A DNA stretch of 64,000 bases from NCBI RefSeq assembly GCF_026230105.1, contig NW_026614275.1, positions 101,764 through 165,763 on the forward strand, read 5' to 3'. Under the pieces are notes generated by a model. The model was not told the origin of the DNA and made no database searches. It saw only the letters and a list, made by a program, of their open reading frames with translations. The DNA is from Diorhabda sublineata. Its lineage: Eukaryota > Arthropoda > Insecta > Coleoptera > Chrysomelidae. Below, one piece after another: positions 12,401 through 24,933 of this stretch (positions within the stretch are counted from its first letter, which is position 1; each line of letters begins with the position of its first letter). A program made the position numbers and the translations under genes.

Positions 12401-14111
12401 ATATATTTGAGTGAGTTTGCATCTAAGTTTGTCAGATATAGTCGATTAACATCCATTCAAGCCCATTGAGGTTGATTTTCACTTTGTGTTGATTGAAAAT
12501 TTTCAAAGTCTATCTTCCTAATTTGAAGTCGGATTTCAACATTTCTTATATGTTTGAGTGAGTTTGCATCTAAGTTTAACAGATATCGTCGATTAACATC
12601 CATTCAAGCCCATTGAGGTCGATTTTCACTTTGTGTTGATTGAAAATTTTCAAAGTCTATCTTCCTAATTTGAAGTCGAATTTCAACATTTCGCATATAT
12701 TTTAGTGAGTTTGCATCTAAGTTTGTGAGATATCGTCGATTAACATCCATTCAAGCCCATTGAGGTCGATTTTCACTTTGTGTTGATTGAAAATTTTCAA
12801 AGTCTATCTTCCTAATTTGAAGTCGAATTTCAACATTTCTTATATATTTGAGTGAGTTTGCATCTTACTTGGTCAGATATCGTCGATTAACATCCATTGA
12901 AGCCCATTGTGGTCGATATTCACTTTGTGTTGATTGAAAATTTTCAAAGTCTATCTTCCTAATTTGAAGTCGGATTTCAACATTTCTTATATATTTGAGT
13001 GAGTTCGCATCTTACTTTGTCAGATATCGTCGATTAACATCCATTGAAGCAGATTGAGGTCGATTGTCACTTTGTGTTGATTGAAAATTTTCAAAGTCTA
13101 TCTTCCTAATTTGAAGTCGAATTTCAACATTTCTTATATATTTGAGTGAGTTTGCATCTAAGTTTGTCAGATATCGTCGATTAACATCCATTCAAGCCCA
13201 TTGAGGTCGATTTTCACTTTGTGTTGATTGAAAATTTTCAAAGTCTATCTTCCTAATTTGAAGTCGGATTTCAACATTTCTTATATATTTGAGTGAGTTT
13301 GCATCTTAGTTTGTCAGATATCGTCGATTGACATCCATTCAAGCCCATTGAGGTCGATTTTCACTTTGTGTTGATTGAAAATTTTCAAAGTCTATCTTCC
13401 TAATTTGAAGTCGGATTTCAACATTTCTTATATATTTGAGTGAGTTTGCATCTTACTTTGTCAGATATCGTCGATTAACATCCATTGAAGCAGATTGAGT
13501 TCGATTGTCACTTTGTGTTGATTGAAAATTTTCAAAGTCTATCTTCCTAATTTGAAGTCGAATTTCAACATTTCTTATATATTTGAGTGAGTTTGCATCT
13601 AAGTTTGTCAGATATCGTCGATTAACATCCATTCAAGCCCATTGAGGTCGATTTTCACTTTGTGTTGATTGAAAATTTTCAAAGTCTATCTTCCTAATTT
13701 GAAGTCGAATTTCAACATTTCTCATATATTTGAGTGAGTTTGCATCTTACTTTGTCAGATATCGTCTATTAACATCCATTGAAGCCCATTGTGGTCGATG
13801 TGCACTTTGTGTTGATCGAAAATATTCAAAGTCTATCTTCCTAATTTGAAGTCTAATTTCAACATTTTTTATATATTTGAGTGAGTTTGCATCTAAGTTT
13901 GTCAGATATAGTCGATTAACATCCATTGAAGCCCATTGAGGTCGATTTTCACTTTGTGTTGATTGAAAATTTTCAAAGTCTATCTTCCTAATTTGAAGTC
14001 GAATTTCAACATTTCTTATATATTTGAGTGAGTTTGCATCTAAGTTTGTCAGATATCGTCGATTAACATCCATTCAAGCCCATTGAGGTCGATTTTCACT
14101 TTGTGTTGATT
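9409..14111. repeat. Mixed satellite block, 32 monomers
   Basis: The monomers at 9409 and 9703 repeat the ACATTACTCATA/GAGGTTG type. The run 9703-10584 matches 6174-7055 at an offset of 3529 bp. The monomer at 9556 looks like a hybrid: its first half has TATGTTTGAG and its second half GTCAG with GATTGACATCC. The first GTTGAAAG/CAACG junction is at 11760. Segments 11907-12347 and 13377-13817 are alike (GCAGATTGAGTTCG, then CGTCTATT with GATGTGC and GTTGATCG), 1470 bp apart. A cassette sits at 12495-13082. Confidence 0.78.
11745..11775. repeat. GTTGAAAG / CAACG junction variant (class entry)
   Basis: Here the junction reads GTTGAAAG followed by AAAATTTTCAACG instead of GTTGATTG followed by AAAATTTTCAAAG. 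The new form gives two 7-bp arms, GTTGAAA and TTTCAAC, around a 6-bp centre. The following core starts at 11760, 14699, 15727, 16755, 17342, 18077, 19253, 20722, 21016, 21410, 21850, 22878, 23759, 24199, 25669, 29051, 34210, 37886 and 42445. In nine of these the preceding CACTTTGTG has lost one base (CACTTGTG or CACTTATG), giving 146-bp monomers. Copies at 21410 and 23759 have TTTTCTACG, and 20722 has AAAACTTTC. The class is absent before 11.7 kb and after 42.5 kb. Confidence 0.88.
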
Positions 14112-15139
14112 GAAAATTTTCAAAGTCTATCTTCCTAATTTGAAGTCGAGTTTCAACATTTCTCATATATTTGAGTGAGTTTGCATCTTACTTTGTCAAA
14201 TATCGTCGATTAACATCCATTGAAGCCCATTGTGGTCGATGTTCACTTTGTGTTGATTGAAAATTTTCAAAGTCTATCTTCCTAATTTGAAGTCGAATTT
14301 CAACATTTCTTATATATTTGAGTGAGTTTGCATCTTACTTTGTCAGATATCGTTGATTATGTTCCATTGAAGCCCATTGAGGTCGATTGTCACTTTGTGT
14401 TGATTGAAAATTTTCAAAGTCTATCTTCCTAATTTGAAGTCGAATTTCAACATTTCTTATATATTTGAGTGAGTTTGCATCTAACTTTGTCAGATATCAT
14501 CGATTAACATCCATTGAAGCCCATTGAGGTCCTTTTTCACTTTGTGTTGATTGAAAATTTTCAAAGTCTATCTTCCTAATTTGAAGTCGAATTTCAACAT
14601 TTCTTATATATTTGAGAGAGTTTGCATCTAAGTTTGTCAGATATCGTCGATTAACATCCATTCAAGCCCATTGAGGTCGATTTTCACTTGTGTTGAAAGA
14701 AAATTTTCAACGTCTATCTTCCTAATTTGAAGTCGAATTTCAACACTTCTTATATATTTGAGTGAGTTTGCATCTAACTTTGTCAGATATCATCGATTAA
14801 CATCCATTGAAGCCCATTGAGGTCGATTTTCACTTTGTGTTGATTGAAAATTTTCAAAGTCTATCTTCCTAATTTGAAGTCGAATTTCAACATTTCTTAT
14901 ATATTTGAGTGAGTTTGCATCTAAGTTTGTCAGATATCGTCGATTGACGTCCATTCAAGCCCATTGAGGTCGATTTTCACTTTGTGTTGATTGAAAATTT
15001 TCAAAGTCTATCTTCTTAATTTGAAGTCGAATTTCAACATTTCTTATATATTTGAGTGAGTTTGCATCTAACTTTGTCAGATATCGTCGATTAACATCCA
15101 GTCAAGCCCATTGAGGTCGATTTTCACTTTGTGTTGATT
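14112..15139. repeat. 1028-bp seven-monomer unit, diverged copy
   Basis: The order is: CAAATATCG monomer (14112), TTGATTATG monomer (14259), GGTCCTTTTTC monomer (14406), GAGAGAG monomer with the 146-bp GTTGAAAG tail (14553), CAACG plus ACACTTCTT monomer (14699), GATTGACGTCC monomer (14846), CTTCTTAATT plus CCAGTCAAG monomer (14993). The period matches the next two copies, but the fifth and sixth monomers differ from theirs: 14699 is followed by a separate GATTGACGTCC unit, whereas later copies fuse these traits in one monomer. Confidence 0.78.
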
Positions 15140-16167
15140 GAAAATTTTCAAAGTCTATCTTCCTAATTTGAAGTCGAATTTCAACATTTCTTATATATTT
15201 GAGTGAGTTTGCATCTTACTTTGTCAAATATCGTCGATTAACATCCATTGAAGCCCATTGTGGTCGATGTTCACTTTGTGTTGATTGAAAATTTTCAAAG
15301 TCTATCTTCCTAATTTGAAGTCGAATTTCAACATTTCTTATATATTTGAGTGATTTTGCATCTTACTTTGTCAGATATCGTTGATTATGTTCCATTGAAG
15401 CACATTGAGGTCGATTGTCACTTTGTGTTGATTGAAAATTTTCAAAGTCTATCTTCCTAATTTGAAGTCGAATTTCAACATTTCTTATATATTTGAGTGA
15501 GTTTGCATCTAACTTTGTCAGATATCATCGATTAACATCCATTGAAGCCCATTGAGGTCCTTTTTCACTTTGTGTTGATTGAAAATTTTCAAAGTCTATC
15601 TTCCTAATTTGAAGTCGAATTTCAACATTTCTTATATATTTGAGAGAGTTTGCATCTAAGTTTGTCAGATATCGTCGATTAACATCCATTCAAGCCTATT
15701 GAGGTCGATTTTCACTTGTGTTGAAAGAAAATTTTCAACGTCTATCTTCCTAATTTGAAGTCGAATTTCAACACTTCTTATATATTTGAGTGAGTTTGCA
15801 TCTAACTTTGTCAGATATCATCGATTGACATCCATTCAAGCCCATTGAGGTCGATTTTCACTTTGTGTTGATTGAAAATTTTCAATGTCTATCTTCTTAA
15901 TTTGAAGTCGAATTTCAACATTTCTTATATATTTGAGTGAGTTTGCATCTAACTTTTTCAGATAACGTCGATTAACATCCAGTCAAGCCCATTGAGGTCG
16001 ATTTTCACTTTGTGTTGATTGAAAATTTTCAAAGTCTATCTTCCTAATTTGAAGTCGAATTTCAACATTTCGCATATATTTGAGTGAGTTTGCATCTAAG
16101 TTTGTGAGATATCGTCGATTAACATCCATTCAAGCCCATTGAGGTCGATTTTCACTTTGTGTTGATT
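15140..16167. repeat. 1028-bp seven-monomer unit, second copy
   Basis: The order is CAAATATCG (15140), GTGATTTTGC plus TTGATTATG plus GAAGCACATT (15287), GGTCCTTTTTC (15434), GAGAGAG plus CAAGCCTATT (15581), CAACG with ATCATCGATTGAC (15727), CAATGTC plus CTTCTTAATT plus TTTTTCAGATAACG (15874), and a TTTCGCATATA plus GTGAG monomer (16021). The first six have private variants that reappear unchanged 1028 bp downstream. Confidence 0.88.
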
Positions 16168-17195
16168 GAAAATTTTCAAAGTCTATCTTCCTAATTTGAA
16201 GTCGAATTTCAACATTTCTTATATATTTGAGTGAGTTTGCATCTTACTTTGTCAAATATCGTCGATTAACATCCATTGAAGCCCATTGTGGTCGATGTTC
16301 ACTTTGTGTTGATTGAAAATTTTCAAAGTCTATCTTCCTAATTTGAAGTCGAATTTCAACATTTCTTATATATTTGAGTGATTTTGCATCTTACTTTGTC
16401 AGATATCGTTGATTATGTTCCATTGAAGCACATTGAGGTCGATTGTCACTTTGTGTTGATTGAAAATTTTCAAAGTCTATCTTCCTAATTTGAAGTCGAA
16501 TTTCAACATTTCTTATATATTTGAGTGAGTTTGCATCTAACTTTGTCAGATATCATCGATTAACATCCATTGAAGCCCATTGAGGTCCTTTTTCACTTTG
16601 TGTTGATTGAAAATTTTCAAAGTCTATCTTCCTAATTTGAAGTCGAATTTCAACATTTCTTATATATTTGAGAGAGTTTGCATCTAAGTTTGTCAGATAT
16701 CGTCGATTAACATCCATTCAAGCCTATTGAGGTCGATTTTCACTTGTGTTGAAAGAAAATTTTCAACGTCTATCTTCCTAATTTGAAGTCGAATTTCAAC
16801 ACTTCTTATATATTTGAGTGAGTTTGCATCTAACTTTGTCAGATATCATCGATTGACATCCATTCAAGCCCATTGAGGTCGATTTTCACTTTGTGTTGAT
16901 TGAAAATTTTCAATGTCTATCTTCTTAATTTGAAGTCGAATTTCAACATTTCTTATATATTTGAGTGAGTTTGCATCTAACTTTTTCAGATAACGTCGAT
17001 TAACATCCAGTCAAGCCCATTGAGGTCGATTTTCACTTTGTGTTGATTGAAAATTTTCAAAGTCTATCTTCCTAATTTGAAGTCGAATTTCAACATTTCT
17101 TATATGTTTGAGTGAGTTTGCATCTAAGTTTAACAGATATCGTCGATTAACATCCATTCAAGCCCATTGAGGTCGATTTTCACTTTGTGTTGATT
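16168..17195. repeat. 1028-bp seven-monomer unit, third copy
   Basis: Monomers at 16168, 16315, 16462, 16609, 16755 and 16902 repeat 15140-16020 with the same private variants. The seventh monomer (17049) is a TATGTTTGAG/TTTAACAG type instead of the TTTCGCATATA type, so the tandem similarity ends at 17048. Six monomers in two adjacent copies with no difference I noticed suggests a very recent exchange. Confidence 0.85.
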
Positions 17196-20100
17196 GAAAA
17201 TTTTCAAAGTCTATCTTCCTAATTTGAAGTCGAATTTCAACATTTCGCATATATTTGAGTGAGTTTGCATCTAAGTTTGTCAGATATCGTCGATTAACAT
17301 CCATTCAAGCCCATTGAGGTCGATTTTCACTTATGTTGAAAGAAAATTTTCAACGTCTATCTTCCTAATTTGGAGTCGAATTTCAACACTTCTTATATAT
17401 TTGAGTGAGTTTGCATCTAACTTTGTCAGATATCATCGATTAACATCCATTGAAGCCCATTGAGGTCGATTTTCACTTTGTGTTGATTGAAAATTTTCAA
17501 AGTCTATCTTCCTAATTTGAAGTCGAATTTCAACATTTCTTATATATTTGAGTGAGTTTGCATCTAACTTTGTCAGATATCATCGATTAACATCCATTGA
17601 AGCCCATTGAGGTCGATTTTCACTTTGTGTTGATTGAAAATTTTCAAAGTCTATCTTCCTAATTTGAAGTCGAATTTCAACATTTCTCATATATTTGAGT
17701 GAGTTTGCATCTAACTTTGTCAGATATCGTCGATTAACATCCATTGAAGCCCATTGAGGTCGATTATCACTTTGTGTTGATTGAAAATTTTCAAAGTCTA
17801 TCTTCCTAATTTGAAGTCGAATTTCAACATTTCTTATATATTTGAGTGAGTTTGCATCTAACTTTGTCAGATATCATCGATTAACATCCATTGAAGCCCA
17901 TTGAGGTCCTTTTTCACTTTGTGTTGATTGAAAATTTTCAAAGTCTATCTTCCTAATTTGAAGTCGAATTTCAACATTTCTTATATATTTGAGAGAGTTT
18001 GCATCTAAGTTTGTCAGATATCGTCGATTAACATCCATTCAAGCCCATTGAGGTCGATTTTCACTTTGTGTTGAAAGAAAATTTTCAACGTCTATCTTCC
18101 TAATTTGAAGTCGAATTTCAACATTTCTTATATATTTGAGTGAGTTTGCATCTTACTTTGTCAGATATCGTCGATTAACATCCATTGAAGCCCATTGAGG
18201 TCGATTATCACTTTGTGTTGATTGAAAATTTTCAAAGTCTATCTTCCTAATTTTAAGTCGAATTTCAACATTTCTTATATATTTGAGTGAGTTTGCATCT
18301 TACTTTGTCAGATATCGTCGATTAACATCCATTGAAGCCCATTGAGGTCGATTATCACTTTGTGTTGATTGAAAATTTTCAAAGTCTATCTTCCTAATTT
18401 TAAGTCGAATTTCAACATTTCTTATATATTTGAGTGAGTTTGCATCTAAGTTTGTCAGATATCGTCGATTGACATCCATTCAAGCCCATTGAGGTCGATT
18501 ATCACTTTGTGTTGATTGAAAATTTTCAAAGTCTATCTTCCTAATTTGAAGTCGAATTTCAACATTTCTTATATATTTGAGTGAGTTTGCATCTAACTTT
18601 GTCAGATATCATCGATTAACATCCATTGAAGCCCATTGAGGTCCTTTTTCACTTTGTGTTGATTGAAAATTTTCAAAGTCTATCTTCCTAATTTGAAGTC
18701 GAATTTCAACATTTCTTATATATTTGAGTGAGTTTGAATCTTAGTTTGTCAGATATCGTCGATTGACATCCATTCAAGCCCATTGAGGTCGATTATCACT
18801 TTGTGTTGATTGAAAATTTTCAAAGTCTATCTTCCTAATTTGAAGTCGAATTTCAACATTTCTTATATATTTGAGTGAGTTTGAATCTAACTTTGTCAGA
18901 TATCATCGATTAACATCCATTGAAGCCCATTGAGGTCCTTTTTCACTTTGTGTTGATTGAAAATTTTCAAAGTCTATCTTCCTAATTTGAAGTCGAATTT
19001 CAACATTTCTTATATATTTGAGTGAGTTTGCATCTTAGTTTGTCAGATATCGTCGATTGACATCCATTCAAGCCCATTGAGGTCGATTTTCACTTTGTGT
19101 TGATTGAAAATTTTCAAAGTCTATCTTCCTAATTTGAAGTCGAATTTCAACATTTCTTATATATTTGAGTGAGTTTGCATCTAAGTTTGTCAGATATCGT
19201 CGATTAACATCCATTCAAGCCCATTGAGGTCGATTTTCACTTTGTGTTGAAAGAAAATTTTCAACGTCTATCTTCCTAATTTGAAGTCGAATTTCAACAT
19301 TTCTTATATATTTGAGTGAGTTTGCATCTAAGTTTGTCAGATATCGTCGATTAACATCCATTCAAGCCCATTGAGGTCGATTTTCACTTTGTGTTGATTG
19401 AAAATTTTCAAAGTCTATCTTCCTAATTTGAAGTCGGATTTCAACATTTCTTATATATTTGAGTGAGTTTGCATCTTAGTTTGTCAGATATCGTCGATTG
19501 ACATCCATTCAAGCCCATTGAGGTCGATTTTCACTTTGTGTTGATTGAAAATTTTCAAAGTCTATCTTCCTAATTTGAAGTCGAATTTCAACATTTCTTA
19601 TATATTTGAGTGAGTTTGCATCTAAGTTTGTCAGATATCGTCGATTAACATCCATTCAAGCCCATTGAGGTCGATTTTCACTTTGTGTTGATTGAAAATT
19701 TTCAAAGTCTATCTTCCTAATTTGAAGTCGAATTTCAACATTTCTCATATATTTGAGTGAGTTTGCATCTAAGTTTGTCAGATATCGTCGATTAACATCC
19801 ATTCAAGCCCATTGAGGTCGATTTTCACTTTGTGTTGATTGAAAATTTTCAAAGTCTATCTTCCTAATTTGAAGTCGGATTTCAACATTTCTTATATATT
19901 TTAGTGAGTTTGCATCTAAGTTTGTCAGATATCGTCGATTGACATCCATTCAAGCCCATTGAGGTCGATTTTCACTTTGTGTTGATTGAAAATTTTCAAA
20001 GTCTATCTTCCTAATTTGAAGTCGAATTTCAACATTTCTTATATGTTTGAGTGAGTTTGCATCTAAGTTTAACAGATATCGTCGATTAACATCCATTCAA

Positions 20101-21015
20101 GCCCATTGATGTCGATTTTCACTTTGTGTTGATTGAAAATTTTCAAAGTCTATCTTCCTAATTTGAAGTCGAATTTCAACATTTCGCATATATTTGAGTG
20201 AGTTTGCATCTAAGTTTGTCAGATATCGTCGATTAACATCCATTCAAGCCCATTGAGGTCGATTTTCACTTTGTGTTGATTGAAAATTTTCAAAGTCTAT
20301 CTTCCTAATTTGAAGTCGAATTTCAACATTTCTTATATATTTGAGTGAGTTTGCATCTTACTTGGTCAGATATCGTCGATTAACATCCATTGAAGCCCAT
20401 TGTGGTCGATTTTCACTTTGTGTTGATTGAAAATTTTCAAAGTCTATCTTCCTAATTTGAAGTCGGATTTCAACATTCCTTATATATTTGAGTGAGTTTG
20501 CATCTTACTTTGCCGGTATCGTCGATTAACATCCATTGAAGCAGATTGAGGTCGATTGTCACTTTGTGTTGATTGAAAATTTTCAAAGTCTATCTTCCTA
20601 ATTTGAAGTCGAATTTCAACATTTCTTATATATTTGAGTGAGTTTGCATCTAAGTTTGTCAGATATCGTCGATTAACATCCATTCAAGCCCATTGAGGTC
20701 GATTTTCACTTTGTGTTGAAAGAAAACTTTCAACGTCTATCTTCCTAATTTGAAGTCGAATTTCAACATTTCTTATATATTTGAGTGAGTTTGCATCTAA
20801 CTTTGTCAGATATCATCGATTAACATCCATTGAAGCCCATTGAGGTCGATTTTCACTTTGTGTTGATTGAAAATTTTCAAAGTCTATCTTCCTAATTTGA
20901 AGTCGAATTTCAACATTTCTTATATATTTGAGTGAGTTTGCATCTAACTTTGTCAGATATCATCGATTAACATCCATTGAAGCCCATTGAGGTCCTTTTT
21001 CACTTTGTGTTGAAA
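17196..21015. repeat. Mixed satellite block, 26 monomers
   Basis: The first tail is CACTTATGTTGAAAG, followed by a TTTGGAGTCG monomer (17342), the same pair found at 21704-21850 and 24053-24199. Between 18371 and 19105 monomers alternate between GATTATC tails with GATTGACATCC and GGTCCTTTTTC tails with ATCATCG, a 294-bp dimer pattern. Two of them read GAGTTTGAATC instead of GAGTTTGCATC (18665, 18812). A four-monomer cassette with the CCGG monomer lies at 19988-20574. GTTGAAAG junctions precede 18077, 19253, 20722 and 21016. Confidence 0.78.
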
Positions 21016-21174
21016 GAAAATTTTCAACGTCTATCTTCCTAATTTGAAGTCGAATTTCAACATTTCTTATATATTTGAGTGAGTTTGCATCTAACTTTGT
21101 CAGATATCATATCAAATATCGTCGAATAACATCCATTGAAGCCCATTGTGGTCGATGTTCACTTTGTGTTGATT
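21016..21174. repeat. 159-bp rearranged monomer
   Basis: This monomer is 12 bp too long. It starts as a CAACG/ATCATCG type, and at 21101-21121 it reads CAGATATCATATCAAATATCG, where ATATC appears three times. It continues as the CAAATATCGTCGAATAAC type found intact at 23172. The join therefore links two different monomer types at near-equivalent positions, with a short ATATC overlap or slippage. This marks the left edge of the segment that is repeated at about 23.26 kb. Confidence 0.88.
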
Positions 21175-21409
21175 GAAAATTTTCAAAGTCTATCTTCCTA
21201 ATTTGAAGTCGAATTTCAACATTTCTTATATATTTGAGTGATTTTGCATCTTACTTTGTCAGATATCGTTGATTATGTTCCATTGAAGCCCATTGAGGTC
21301 GATTGTCACATTTCTTATATATTTGAGAGAGTTTGCATCTAAGTTTGTCAGATATCGTCGATTAACATCCATTCAAGCCCATTGAGGTCGATTTTCACTT
21401 GTGTTGAAA
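21175..21409. repeat. 235-bp fusion unit left by an internal deletion
   Basis: The unit starts as the GTGATTTTGC/TTGATTATG type, but at 21301-21320 GATTGTCAC runs directly into ATTTCTTATATATTTGAGAGAG-type sequence. The intact paralogous stretch 23319-23758 is 440 bp, so 205 bp (equivalent to 23454-23658) are missing here, including a whole GGTCCTTTTTC monomer's core. The breakpoints share AC. It contains parts of two monomers and is the only place where the repeat phase is broken by more than 12 bp. Confidence 0.88.
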
Positions 21410-22584
21410 GAAAATTTTCTACGTCTATCTTCCTAATTTGAAGTCGAATTTCAACACTTCTTATATATTTGAGTGAGTTTGCATCTAACTTTGTCAGATA
21501 TCATCGATTGACATCCATTCAAGCCCATTGAGGTCGATTTTCACTTTGTGTTGATTGAAAATTTTCAATGTCTATCTTCTTAATTTGAAGTCGAATTTCA
21601 ACATTTCTTATATATTTGAGTGAGTTTGCATCTAACTTTGTCAGATAACGTCGATTAACATCCAGTCAAGCCCATTGAGGTCGATTTTCACTTTGTGTTG
21701 ATTGAAAATTTTCAAAGTCTATCTTCCTAATTTGAAGTCGAATTTCAACATTTCTTATATGTTTGAGTGAGTTTGCATCTAAGTTTAACAGATATCGTCG
21801 ATTAACATCCATTCAAGCCCATTGAGGTCGATTTTCACTTATGTTGAAAGAAAATTTTCAACGTCTATCTTCCTAATTTGGAGTCGAATTTCAACACTTC
21901 TTATATATTTGAGTGAGTTTGCATCTAACTTTGTCAGATATCATCGATTAACATCCATTGAAGCCCATTGAGGTCGATTTTCACTTTGTGTTGATTGAAA
22001 ATTTTCAAAGTCTATCTTCCTAATTTGAAGTCGAATTTCAACATTTCTTATATATTTGAGTGAGTTTGCATCTTACTTTGTCAGATATCGTTGATTATGT
22101 TCCATTGAAGCCCAGTGAGGTCGATTGTCACTTTGTGTTGATTGAAAATTCTCAAAGTCTATCTTCCTAATTTGAAGTCGAATTTCAACATTTCTCATAT
22201 ATTTAAGTGAGTTTGCATCTAACTTTGTCAGATATCGTCGATTAACATCCATTGAAGCCCATTGAGGTCGATTATCACTTTGTGTTGATTGAAAATTTTC
22301 AAAGTCTATCTTCCTAATTTGAAGTCGAATTTCGACATTTCTTATATATTTGAGTGAGTTTGCATCTAACTTTGTCAGATATCATCGAATAACATCCATT
22401 GAAGCCCATTGAGGTCGATTTTCACTTTGTGTTGATTGAAAATTTTCAAAGTCTATCTTCCTAATTTGAAGTCGAATTTCAACATTTCTCATATATTTGA
22501 GTGAGTTTGCATCTAACTTTGTCAGATATCGTCGATTAACATCCATTGAAGCCCATTGAGGTCGATTATCACTTTGTGTTGATT
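21410..22584. repeat. 2349-bp-offset segment, left copy
   Basis: Eight monomers carry private variants that recur 2349 bp downstream: TTTTCTACG (21410), CAATGTC plus GATAACG (21557), CACTTATGTTGAAAG tail (21704), TTTGGAGTCG (21850), TTGATTATG plus CCCAGTGAGG (21997), ATTCTCAAAG plus ATTTAAGTG (22144), TTTCGACATTT (22291) and a TTTCTCATATA plus GATTATC monomer (22438). The left copy also includes the damaged units at 21016-21409. Confidence 0.87.
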
Positions 22585-23318
22585 GAAAATTTTCAAAGTC
22601 TATCTTCCTAATTTGAAGTCGAATTTCAACATTTCTTATATATTTGAGTGAGTTTGCATCTAAGTTTGTCAGATATCGTCGATTAACATCCATTCAAGCC
22701 CATTGAGGTCGATTTTCACTTTGTGTTGATTGAAAATTTTCAAAGTCTATCTTCCTAATTTGAAGTCGAATTTCAACATTTCTCATATATTTGAGTGAGT
22801 TTGCATCTAACTTTGTCAGATATCGTCGATTAACATCCATTGAAGCCCATTGAGGTCGATTTTCACTTGTGTTGAAAGAAAATTTTCAACGTCTATCTTC
22901 CTAATTTGAAGTCGAATTTCAACACTTCTTATATATTTGAGTGAGTTTGCATCTAAGTTTGTCAGATATCGTCGATTGACGTCCATTCAAGCCCATTGAG
23001 GTCGATTTTCACTTTGTGTTGATTGAAAATTTTCAAAGTCTATCTTCTTAATTTGAAGTCGAATTTCAACATTTCTTATATATTTGAGTGAGTTTGCATC
23101 TAACTTTGTCAGATATCGTCGATTAACATCCAGTCAAGCCCATTGAGGTCGATTTTCACTTTGTGTTGATTGAAAATTTTCAAAGTCTATCTTCCTAATT
23201 TGAAGTCGTATTTCAACATTTCTTATATATTTGAGTGAGTTTGCATCTTACTTTGTCAAATATCGTCGAATAACATCCATTGAAGCCCATTGTGGTCGAT
23301 GTTCACTTTGTGTTGATT
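22585..23318. repeat. Five monomers between the 2349-bp copies
   Basis: The monomers are ATCTAAG/CAAG (22585), ATCTAAC with a CACTTGTGTTGAAAG tail (22732), CAACG plus GATTGACGTCC (22878), CTTCTTAATT plus CCAGTCAAG (23025) and GTCGTATTT plus CAAATATCGTCGAATAAC (23172). The 22878 monomer joins traits that are separate in 14699 and 14846. The tail of 23172 is where the right copy of the duplicated segment begins. Confidence 0.78.
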
Positions 23319-24933
23319 GAAAATTTTCAAAGTCTATCTTCCTAATTTGAAGTCGAATTTCAACATTTCTTATATATTTGAGTGATTTTGCATCTTACTT
23401 TGTCAGATATCGTTGATTATGTTCCATTGAAGCCCATTGAGGTCGATTGTCACTTTGTGTTGATTGAAAATTTTCAAAGTCTATCTTCCTAATTTGAAGT
23501 CGAATTTCAACATTTCTTATATATTTGAGTGAGTTTGCATCTAACTTTGTCAGATATCATCGATTAACATCCATTGAAGCCCATTGAGGTCCTTTTTCAC
23601 TTTGTGTTGATTGAAAATTTTCAAAGTCTATCTTCCTAATTTGAAGTCGAATTTCAACATTTCTTATATATTTGAGAGAGTTTGCATCTAAGTTTGTCAG
23701 ATATCGTCGATTAACATCCATTCAAGCCCATTGAGGTCGATTTTCACTTGTGTTGAAAGAAAATTTTCTACGTCTATCTTCCTAATTTGAAGTCGAATTT
23801 CAACACTTCTTATATATTTGAGTGAGTTTGCATCTAACTTTGTCAGATATCATCGATTGACATCCATTCAAGCCCATTGAGGTCGATTTTCACTTTGTGT
23901 TGATTGAAAATTTTCAATGTCTATCTTCTTAATTTGAAGTCGAATTTCAACATTTCTTATATATTTGAGTGAGTTTGCATCTAACTTTGTCAGATAACGT
24001 CGATTAACATCCAGTCAAGCCCATTGAGGTCGATTTTCACTTTGTGTTGATTGAAAATTTTCAAAGTCTATCTTCCTAATTTGAAGTCGAATTTCAACAT
24101 TTCTTATATGTTTGAGTGAGTTTGCATCTAAGTTTATCAGATATCGTCGATTAACATCCATTCAAGCCCATTGAGGTCGATTTTCACTTATGTTGAAAGA
24201 AAATTTTCAACGTCTATCTTCCTAATTTGGAGTCGAATTTCAACACTTCTTATATATTTGAGTGAGTTTGCATCTAACTTTGTCAGATATCATCGATTAA
24301 CATCCATTGAAGCCCATTGAGGTCGATTTTCACTTTGTGTTGATTGAAAATTTTCAAAGTCTATCTTCCTAATTTGAAGTCGAATTTCAACATTTCTTAT
24401 ATATTTGAGTGAGTTTGCATCTTACTTTGTCAGATATCGTTGATTATGTTCCATTGAAGCCCAGTGAGGTCGATTGTCACTTTGTGTTGATTGAAAATTC
24501 TCAAAGTCTATCTTCCTAATTTGAAGTCGAATTTCAACATTTCTCATATATTTAAGTGAGTTTGCATCTAACTTTGTCAGATATCGTCGATTAACATCCA
24601 TTGAAGCCCATTGAGGTCGATTATCACTTTGTGTTGATTGAAAATTTTCAAAGTCTATCTTCCTAATTTGAAGTCGAATTTCGACATTTCTTATATATTT
24701 GAGTGAGTTTGCATCTAACTTTGTCAGATATCATCGATTAACATCCATTGAAGCCCATTGAGGTCGATTTTCACTTTGTGTTGATTGAAAATTTTCAAAG
24801 TCTATCTTCCTAATTTGAAGTCGAATTTCAACATTTCTCATATATTTGAGTGAGTTTGCATCTAACTTTGTCAGATATCGTCGATTAACATCCATTGAAG
24901 CCCATTGAGGTCGATTATCACTTTGTGTTGATT
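23319..24933. repeat. 2349-bp-offset segment, intact right copy
   Basis: This copy keeps the full run: GTGATTTTGC/TTGATTATG (23319), GGTCCTTTTTC (23466), GAGAGAG (23613), TTTTCTACG (23759), CAATGTC (23906), TATGTTTGAG with TTTATCAG (24053), TTTGGAGTCG (24199), CCCAGTGAGG (24346), ATTCTCAAAG (24493), TTTCGACATTT (24640) and TTTCTCATATA (24787). The left copy has TTTAACAG where this one has TTTATCAG, and ATCATCGAATAAC at 22291 where this one has ATCATCGATTAAC. Confidence 0.87.

Noticed and set aside
21016..21409. Transposon insertion at the phase break
   Set aside because: All sequence on both sides is satellite; the anomaly is explained by a 12-bp excess and a 205-bp deletion, with no inverted repeats or target duplication.
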